Below, piece after piece: positions 55,499 through 64,000 of a stretch of 64,000 bases of DNA (position 1 is its first letter; each line of letters starts with the position of its first letter). Source of the stretch: Hypericum androsaemum (Eukaryota; Streptophyta; Magnoliopsida; Malpighiales; Hypericaceae); the NCBI GenBank assembly GCA_963995505.1, contig OZ023188.1, positions 5,332,001-5,396,000 of the forward strand. The letters are read 5' to 3'. The position numbers and the translations under genes were made by a program. Below the pieces are notes generated by a model. The model was not told where the DNA came from. It ran no database searches and saw only the letters and a list, made by a program, of their open reading frames with translations.

Positions 55499-57528
55499 TT
55501 ATAGAGTTGATAAGTAAGCAAGAGCACCAACAAGAGGCGCATTGACGTAAGTAGTAGGCTCGGACTGCGCGTAGTTGTTCCTATCATCCGCGAAGCCGTC
55601 ATTGGCATCGGGACCGCCAACGACGGCTCCAACGTGGACGTTCGGGTTCGGCGGTCCAGAGTTCAAGTACTGTTTCCCGTCCTCACAGGAAATGCGGCCC
55701 GGGTGGTCGTGGATGGATGGAATAGACGAGCCTCTGTGGTGTATGTGCTTAGGGTACTCCTGTCCGAATCCGACCATGTATGACATCCTGGCCGGGTTGT
55801 TGCCTAAGATATAGTCCACTTGCTTCTTGGCCTGAGAAACTAGGTCATCCGGTGTAAAGGGGTTTTGATTGCAATCCACTGTATCATCGTTCGATCTCAA
55901 GTACTTGGCGTATGTCAGGAGGAGGAACGAGGCCGATGTCACGTACTGCAGGTTGGTTCCGTCTTGCTTGTAGAGAAGGCCCCCTGCAAGTCAACAGTAC
56001 GCTTTTATTCGGATTTGACTCGAATTCCTGACTATTTTAGACTTAATTCTTGATGCTTACCAGGAGTATAATGGGCCGAGAAACCGGGGGCGTCAGGTAA
56101 TAGAGAACATGCGTAGCTGTCCGAATGTTTTTTATATTTCTCAAAGTCTTCATAGTCACCAATCAAGTCATCCAAGAATAACTGTCAATGAGTAGTCCAA
56201 CAAAGCCATGGGATTTTTTAAGTAGCATTCTACTAGTTCAGATGCTTAAGCAGAAGAAAGATAGCAAATCTAAATACCTTGGAGAGGAGGACTTTAGTCC
56301 CGGCTCCCTTGTCGTCCCAGCTGAAGGAGAAGTCGTCGTCATCGCCGCCCAGATTTGAGCCGTTGTTCTCGATATAGCTCAGGTAGCTTTCGTTTTCTGA
56401 AGCCCTGTAGAGCCATGATGCACCCCAGAGAAGCTCATCCTGCAGGGGAAAAAAAGGGGAGCAGTTTAGGTGATGTACAATGATTGATTTAACAGGTTAA
56501 TATGGCTGGTTTCGTGTTTGGTTATTAGTTTACCCTGTAACCCGAGTACGAGCAGTACTCTGGGCAAACTGCTGAACCGAGGGAGTCACTGTATTTGCCT
56601 CTGTACTTGTCTGCGAAATCGAACAACTGCAACAAGAACCGACCTTGGTTTAACAGTGGAAGAAGGGGAAAGGTGTTCGATATGGCACGAATGATGCTTA
56701 CTTTCATAGCAACGCCAAGCAGTTTGCTTGAGTAAAGAGGCAAAGAGTCATTGAACACAATGGAAGCTGCAGCCAATGCAGCAGCAGTCTCTCCAGCTAC
56801 ATCAGAACCCGGATTTTGGGGGTTCACTTTGTACACGGTGCGCGGAGTGTCCATGTCTTCGGGCCTCTCCCAGCAGCTGTGATCCGTGTTCACATCTCCA
56901 ACCTGCATATTCGAGTTCAACATAAGTGCAATTCAATATAGTTCAATGCTCAAAGATTTGGGCTAATTTGAACAAGAGATCCTCACTTGCACATATAGAG
57001 TGTCGGGAGTGGCGGTGGCTGCTGCAAAAAGGTAATCAGCGCTCCATAGAAGAGCAAATGTAGCGTTATCGAAGTCACTCTTTTGCATTGAGCCTCCAAA
57101 TTCAATCAAACTCCAAGCCAGCAGTGTGGTTGTGAAGGCCATCGGCAAACCGAATTTTATATTGTCCCCCGCATCGTAGTATCCACCAACCAGGCTCACC
57201 TGAATGACATTTGCACAACAATATTAGAAAATTAACCTTCATTTTCTCAAGTTACATACAATTACGACCAAAGTAGTAATTCTGGAACTCAATTCACATT
57301 AGCAGAAAGACCATCAGTTAATCCAGAGTCTCCCCTCCAAGCCTGATGCTGCCTAGGTGGCAATTTCCCTGATCGTTGACCCTCGTAAAAGAGGATTGAT
57401 TTTGTAAGTGCATCCTTGTAGTCTTGGGAAGTAAAGGCAGAGCAATCTAAGCTTAGCCAACATATAGTAATTAGGATAAACAAAAAATGCATTTTTATTG
57501 GTACAAATAATGTGGTTCCAACAGCCAT
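55499..57528 (-). CDS. Intact secreted GH9 endo-beta-1,4-glucanase, gene copy 5 (7 exons, 501 aa)
   Basis: Exons on the minus strand: 57298-57528, 56987-57199, 56702-56902, 56534-56626, 56278-56439, 56061-56181, 55499-55983. All introns GT-AG, phases consistent, 1506 bp with the stop. Signal peptide at residues about 12-31, then the GH9 catalytic domain. Canonical YYDAGD near the start, IHHRGSSIP, and [19 protein letters not shown] at the end (catalytic Glu present). Exon 6 is three codons longer than in copy 1. No anchor or binding module, so a secreted cell-wall beta-1,4-glucanase is the best reading. This copy has the family-standard residues at every motif I checked and is the likeliest functional gene of the window. 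Confidence 0.95.
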
Positions 57529-57606
57529 AATATATGTTTAGACAAAGGTTTTAATAGTAGTTATATTAGTTTCTCCACAGGTGAAGATAGTTTGGTATTT
57601 TTCGTG

Positions 57607-57616
57607 GTATTTATAG
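57607..57616 (-). promoter_or_regulatory. TATA box of GH9 copy 5
   Basis: CTATAAATAC on the minus strand, about 80 bp upstream of the ATG, conserved with copy 1. Confidence 0.6.
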
Positions 57617-58330
57617 AGACCATAGAAGATGGAGGATGAAGTTGAAGACCTGTGTAAAAACATAAAAAACACTCATTTTTGGTAACAATTAATCATTTTT
57701 GGTAGTACAACAATTACTCATTTTTTATAATTATATATATGGTAGGACAAATGCTGTAATTTTTTTGAGGGGTGCAAATGTTGTAATTTTACTGCCAAAA
57801 ATCTGATCCTTTAATTTAATATAAATGTATTGCCATTATCAATGTATAATTGGTTTTTCATGATTAACTTTGAGCTTACTGGACACATTTATTTTTCTAA
57901 TGTGTTACCAAATTGATATTACCTAATTAATTCTCGTGTTTCTTTTTATATGATATATCTTTCTTTTCAATTAGGTCTCTTTCTATTTTATCATATCCAT
58001 CATTTATTTTTTTGTGCTGAAAAATTATGACATGTCCATTTCCTACAGTATTATCATGACATAGCCTAATTAATCCTCCTATTTCCTTTTGTATGTTATA
58101 TATTCCTTCTTAATTACGCCTCTTTCTATTTTATTACATTTATCATTAATTTTTTCTTTTTCAATATCTAAATTTTTTTTGGAAATGGGGTTATGCCCCT
58201 ATTTAAATACGAAAAAAGAAAAAAAATCATTTTAGTACCCTTTGGTATCACATATTTTCACTGAACTACTCTGTGGTTTAAAATTCATAGAACGGGTCCA
58301 ACTATTTTTAGTGATTTTTATATTTCACTC
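57617..58330. repeat. GH9 copy 5 upstream flank with degenerate ~145-bp repeats
   Basis: Homologous to 25890-26590. No gene. Keeps the empty site of the foldback element near 58005. Confidence 0.6.
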
Positions 58331-61300
58331 TTCTCCTCTTCTTCATGTGTGCAGGTGGAATCGATGACAGAGTTGGTGAATGAAGGAGTCACTGAGGAGA
58401 TGAATACTGTCCTTACTGCTCTATATTCAGCCATAGAGGTTAAGGAACCGCTACACCATATGTACCTGACGAAGGCCTCGGGGCCAGATGGAATGCCGCC
58501 AATCTTTTGCCAGAAATACTGGTACATCGTTGGCCCAGCGGTGCTGCACACTAGTTTGGCTATTTTGAACAAAGGGATGGATCCCTCCTCCATCAATCAG
58601 ACAATCATCGCTCTAATTCTGAAGAAAAAAATCAACTACATGTGCTGAGTTTCGCCCAATATTCCAGTGCAGTGTGATCATGAAGTTGATCACTATGGCG
58701 GTCGCAAATAGGTTAAAAATATTCCTTTTTGATATAATTCGTCCTAACCAGGGTACTTTTATTTCGGGCAGGTTGATTACAGATATTGCCCTATTGGGTT
58801 TAAGGCATACCATTATTTGAAAAAGCACAAGACGAGTAGGAAGGGCTACTGTGTAATAAAGCTCGATATAATGAAAGAGTACGATCGAGTGGAGTGGGAG
58901 TTTCAGGAGAAGATGATGGTGGAGCTGGGATTTGCGCCGGGATTTCTGGAACTAACAATGCGATGTGTGCAGGTTAATGGAGCACTTGGTGATTACTTCA
59001 CTCTGATCTGGGGTCTTCGGTAGGGCGACCCACTCCCACCATACCTTTTCCTCTTTATGTTTGAGGGATTAGTAGCCCTAATCGAACAGGCTACCCGCAT
59101 CCAGCTTCTTCATGGCTTGCGTCTAACGAGGCATGCACCCCCTCTGACCCATTTGTTTTTTGCTAACGACTAATTGGTTTTCACCAGGGCATCAGATGTG
59201 AAGCTTCGCAGTCTGCTGGGTCTATTAAAAGTCTACTCAAAAGTATCAGGACAATGACTTAGTGTGGGAAAAAGTGTTGTCCCCTTTATTGCGAACATCT
59301 TAGCTGGAGAGGCAGAGTGAATGACGGCCCTTCTAGGCATGCAACGTGGTGGCAATGGTGATGTCTACCTGGGAATGCCTACAATCATTGGGAGATCAAA
59401 TAAGCTGGTCTTTGGTAAGTTGGAGGATCGAATTGTAGAGTGCATTAGCACTTGGCAAGCATGCAGTCTGTCAAGATCAGAAATGGATGTTTTGATAAAA
59501 TATGTGCTTCAGTCAATTCTGACATATATTATGAGTTGCTTTCTTATCCCTGTTGGCATTTTTTAGTGGATCGAGAAGATGCTATGTGGTTTTTATTGGA
59601 GGAGTACGGGGGAGCAGGCCAAGATGTATTGGTGGTGTTAGGAGAAGATGTGCAGGTCTAAGCAGGAGAGGGGACTAGGTTTTTTGCATCTACACAATTT
59701 TAATAGAGCAATACTAGCAAAACAGACTTGGAGGTTAATTTGAAATCCAGATTCTTTGGCTGCCAGGATGCTTAAGATGAAGTATTATCCAAAGGTAAAT
59801 GTTATGGAAGCACCATTGGGATATAGCAGCAGCTATACATAGAGGAGTATATGTGAAAGAATATCCTTACTGAAGGAGGGGTTAGAATGGAGAGTAGGGG
59901 ATGGCAATTTGATCAATATATGGCAAGATAAATGGGTCTCTAAAACAGAGGAGGATTATCTGTAGTTCTAGCATCCTGGGTCAGATGCTGTACAATGGGT
60001 TTCTAAGTTAATGACAGAGGATGGTCGGGACTGGGAGGTGCAATAATTAAGGAAGCTGTTTAGTGAGGAGGACATGCAGAGGATTATGGCAATACAAATA
60101 AGTGCGAGAAGACCAAGTGATATCTTAAGATGGTGACACTCTATGGATGGGTGTTACTCTATTAAGAGTTGGTATATAGCATATTTCAGTAGGTGGTGAG
60201 AAAGTTCCAAGTGGGCAGATACTTCCTGTAGTGATATTGCCTTGCTACAGAAGTGTTGGTCTCTTTCTTGCCCACCTAGGTTTCAAACTGTACTATGGTG
60301 CATATTGGATAATAATCTGCCGACTCGAAGTAATTTATGATGGCAGAGAATGGATCTCATAGAGATTTGACCTTGTTGTGGGGAGGTGGCAGAAACTACA
60401 GTGCATCTCTTCTTTAATTGTAGATGTCCAGATGTATCTGGGAAAAGGTGGGCATGTCATTGCCAACTAAAAATTTTGGACAGATTGAGGATGCTTATAA
60501 TTCTTTGCTTGTACCGACAGATAACTTTGAGTGTAGTAGGAGCATGATGGCTTTGTGGTGCATATGGAAGCTGTGCAACTCGGTGGTGTTTTGACCGAAG
60601 GAGGATTGTAATCAGGAGGCGATCTTAGATGTAGGTATGAAGTTTTTGAGGGATTATATAGACGTTCAAAATGGGTATAAGCGGCTTGGAAATAATGGTG
60701 CATGACAATGGCATTCACCTACTATGGGATAGTTCAAGATCAATTTCGATGGGGGTTTTAAGGAAGATGATAGGTGCCAGGTAGGGGGTGGTGATCAGGG
60801 ATGAGAGAGGGCAGTTTGTGGCAGCTTCTGCCAGGTTAGTTCCTCATGTATAATATCCTACTATATTAGAAGCTTTTAGTGTTTATACAGGGATGAAGGC
60901 AAGAGCATCGATGGGATTGAGGAGAGTGGTGGTAGAGTCAGACTACTTACCAGCCATTCAGGCGTTGTAGCGGAGAAGGGAGGAAAGGGCGTACCTGGCG
61001 CTCATAATTGAGGATTGCCACCACCTCAAAGTGCTCTTCACGAAAGTGAGATTTAGATTCGTGCGAAGGGAAGGTAACATGCCAGCTCACCTCATTGCTA
61101 AGCAATGGATAACAGAACAAATGAGTGGTATACCAGAGGAAATTCGTCTAGTCATTGAACAGGAACAAGCAGAAGTGATGGTGGATTTGGGTGGTTAGGG
61201 GTGGCCTTTGAGGGGTAGTTTTTTGGGCTACTTTATTGGGACAGTTGTAAAAAGGACAATATGTAAGAATAAAAAATTATAGTATTATCGCTCGAGCAAG

Positions 61301-61557
61301 TTCTTTCCACGATAAGCTATTTTTCTATTCCAAATTTCTCCCGTTGGGGCAGGTTTACCAGTTAGGTTTTTTACAAGGCCAGCGGTTGCAACTCTGTACT
61401 AGTATACGAGGATTTGTATATACTTCGGGATAGTTCTGAAAGGGTAGTGTCCTCGCACAGACGTGTGGTGGACCTTAGGATGGGTAGGTAGAGTAGCTTC
61501 TTTGAAGGGCCTGGTGGAGGGTGGTGGGACTAGGTAGGTAGTTGCTCCTTCGTACTA
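58330..61557 (+). mobile_element. 5'-truncated L1-type LINE, copy 3
   Basis: RT blocks at 58349-58648 and 58817-59023, palm, then the catalytic box mutated to FAND with a stop (about 59150-59175); linker, zf-RVT and RNase H remains to about 61110; 3' UTR to 61557. Many stops. The start coincides with LINE copies 1 and 2. The tail ends in the middle of the LINE 3' UTR, where LINE copy 4 begins. Confidence 0.87.
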
Positions 61558-63819
61558 TTAGGAGATCAAAGAAGCTGGTCTTTGGCTAGTAAGAGGATCA
61601 AATTAGATAGTGCATTGGCACTTGACAAGCACTCAATCTATCGAGATCAGGAAGGGATGTTTTGATAAAATATGTGCTTTAATCAATTTTGACATATATT
61701 ATGAGTTGCTTTCTTGTCCCTGTAGGAATTTGTGAGTGGATCGAGAAGATGTTATTTGGTTTTTATTGGGGGAGTACTGGGGATTAGGCCAAGATGAATT
61801 GGCAGTGTTGGGAGAAGATGTGCAGGTCTAAGCAGGAGAGGGGACTAGGATTTTGGTATCTACATAATTTTAATAGAACAATGCTAGCAAAACAGGCTTA
61901 GAGGTTGATTTGTAATCAAGATTCTTTGGCTGCCAGGATGCTTAAGATAAAGTACTATCCAAAGGTAAATGTTATGGAAGCACCGTTGGGATATAGCATC
62001 AACTATACATGGAGGAGTATATGTGAAGGAATTTTCTTGTTGAAGGAGTAGTTGGAATGGAGAGTGGGGGATGGCAATTCGATCAATATATGGCATGATA
62101 AGTGGGTCTCTAGAACAGAGGAGGGTCATCCGCGGCTCTGGTATCCTTGGTCGGACGCTGTGCAATGGGTTTTTGAATTAATGACACAGGATGGTCGGGA
62201 TTAGGAGGTGAAATGATTGAGGAAGCTTTTTAGTGAGAAGGATGTGGAGAGGATTTTGGCAATTTGGATAAGTACGAGAAGACCGAGTGATATCTTGAGA
62301 TGGTGACACTCTACGAATGGGTGTTACTCTATTAAGAGTGGCTATAGAGCATATTTAAGTAGGTGGTGAGAAAGTTCCAAGTGGGCGGATACTCCCTATA
62401 GTGATATTGCCTTGCTACGAAAGTGTTGGTCTCTTTCTTGCCCACCTAGGGTTCAAACTGTACTATGGTGCATATTAGACAATAATCTGCCAACTCAAAG
62501 TAATTTGCGATGGTAGAGAATGGATGCCGATAAGATTTTCCCTTGTTGTAGGGAGGTGGCAAAAACTACAGTGCATCTCTTCTTTAATTGTAGGCGGTCC
62601 AGATGTATCTGGGAAAAAGGTGGGCATTTCGTTGCCAACTGAAAATTTTGGACAGATTGAGGATGCTTGTAGGTCTTTGCTTGTACTGATAGATAACTTT
62701 GAGTGTAGTAGGAGGGTGATGGCTTTGTGGTGCATATGGAAGCTGCAAAACTCGGTGGTGTTTCGACCGGAGGAGGATTGTAATCAGGAGGCAATCTTGG
62801 ATACAGGTTTGAAGTTTTTGAGGGATTATATGGACATTCGAAATTGGTATAAGTGGCCTAGAAATGATGGTGCACGACAATGGCATCCACCTACTATGGG
62901 ATAGTTCAAGATCAATTTCGATGGGGGTTTTTTGGAAGATGGTAGGGGCCATATAGGGGTAGTGATCAGGGACGAGAGAGGATAGTTTATGGTGGCTTTT
63001 TCCAAGTTAGTTCCTCATGTTCGACATCCTACTCTGTTCGAGGCTTTTAGTGTTTGTGGAGAGTGGTGGTAGAGTTGGACTGCTTACCAGTCTTTCAGGT
63101 ATTGCAGCGAAGAAAGGAGGAGAGGTCGGACCTGGCGCTCGTGATTGAGGATTGCTGCCATCTCGAGGTGCTCTTCACGGAAGTGAGATTTAGATTTATG
63201 CGAAGAGAAAGTAACATGGCAGCTCACCTCATGGTAAGCGATGGATAACTGAATAAGTGAGTGGTATATTTCTTTCTTTTCAACCGGAGCAAATTCGTCT
63301 AGTCATTGAACAGGAACAAGCAGAAGTGATGGGAGATTTGGGTGGTTAGGGGTGGGTTTTCAGGGGTTATTTTATGGGCTACTTTATTGGGACGCTTGTA
63401 AAAAGGGGCAAATATGTAAGAATCAAACTTGTAGTGTTATTGCTCGAGCTGGTTCTTTCCGCGATGTGCTCTTTTCCTATTTTGGGTTTCTTCCGTGGAG
63501 GCGAGTTTACCAAATAGGTTTTTAACAAGGCCACCGGCTGCAACCTTGTACTAGTATGCGGGGATACCTATATACTCCGGGATTGATCTAGGAGGGTAGT
63601 GTCCTCGCACTGATGTGTGGTGGGCCTCATGATGGATAGGTAGAGTAGCTTCTTTGTAGGGCCTAGTGGAGGGTGGTGGCACTAGGTGGGCAGTGGCTCC
63701 TTCGTGCTATTGTGCGTTGGACCTATAAGCTTGTCTAACTGGTATTTTTGTATCCGTACTTCTGGTTGTAACTGGTGACTATACAATTAATGAAATGCAT
63801 TTTTACCTCCCCAAAAAAT
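61558..63819 (+). mobile_element. Partial LINE, copy 4, with 3' end
   Basis: Starts inside the RT region (AGGAGATCAAAGAAGCTGG, equivalent to 59390) and runs through zf-RVT (about 62410-62640), RNase H (about 62890-63240) and a complete 3' UTR ending TGAAATGCATTTTTACCTCCCC then six A. It is the only LINE copy here with its natural 3' end. Several frames broken. Confidence 0.85.
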
Positions 63820-64000
63820 ATGATCCTTTCAATTATGCCTTTTTCTATTTTATTTATTCGTCATTTATTTTTCTGTTTCCTACTGTCTTACCTGTTGTAT
63901 ATCAAGTGGGGATAGAACCTGGTTCTTATGGTGTCGATAAATTTGACAAGGTATGATCAATTTCTGAGCAAACCTGATACTCCAAGTATAGTTGATGAGT
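63820..64000. other. AT-rich flank after LINE copy 4
   Basis: Begins with phrases of the GH9 upstream repeat (TTCAATTATGCCTTTTTCTATTTTATT). No gene visible before the window ends. Confidence 0.5.

Noticed and set aside
60467..60718. Minus-strand ORFs over LINE regions (also 62475-62952)
   Set aside because: Antisense shadows of the LINE zf-RVT and RNase H region.

Overview
This window is plant nuclear DNA, most likely from an angiosperm, and is rich in repeats. The evidence is spliced intron-bearing genes for a plant secreted glycoside hydrolase family 9 (GH9) endoglucanase, L1-type LINEs with a 3' RNase H domain, long LTR retrotransposons with tRNA-Met primer sites, and an endogenous pararetrovirus of the family Caulimoviridae. 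I cannot name the species. Nothing bacterial is present (no operons, no CRISPR array, no rRNA or tRNA gene that I could see).

The backbone is a tandem array of GH9 genes on the minus strand. Each was originally followed upstream (to the right) by an AT-rich flank and a 5'-truncated plus-strand LINE. Two GH9 genes are complete with seven exons and consistent phases: 123-2192 (498 aa) and 55499-57528 (501 aa). The other copies are broken: exons 1-3 of one at 9873-10522 with shuffled exon pieces beside it; one at 24154-25802 whose last exon resumes 12.9 kb away at 10905-11294; a relic with pieces at 30481-30580 and 33944-34163; and a last-exon fragment at 53070-53228.

Region by region. 1-2290: intact GH9 gene. 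2678-4011: foldback/MULE-like element with 0.34-0.37 kb inverted repeats. 4330-6890: LINE 1. 6890-8350: AT-rich DNA duplicated at 30590-33700. 8357-8699: pseudogene of a class B heat-shock factor. 9873-10892: GH9 debris. 10905-24287: a GH9 last exon split by a nest of elements: LTR element family E carrying an unfamiliar ORF region, itself split by an 8.15 kb LTR element F with target duplication TAGAA. 24154-29555: GH9 pseudogene and LINE 2. 31509-33518: solo LTR. 34228-38254: complete element E with target duplication GTTTG, sitting in the promoter of a GH9 relic. 38451-52735: about 14 kb inserted inside a (TA)n tract, made of rearranged pararetrovirus pieces (movement protein, coat protein, protease, reverse transcriptase and a late ORF) plus LTR element G. 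53070-54860: GH9 fragment fused to a third element E. 55499-63819: second intact GH9 gene, LINE 3 and a partial LINE 4.

Functionally, only the two intact GH9 genes look able to make protein; they would act in cell-wall glucan remodelling. Most of the rest records how the array grew and decayed: duplication of GH9-plus-LINE units, one ancestral insertion of element E in a GH9 promoter that was then copied with the array, microhomology-type junctions between element E and GH9 exon 7, and virus DNA captured in a TA repeat.
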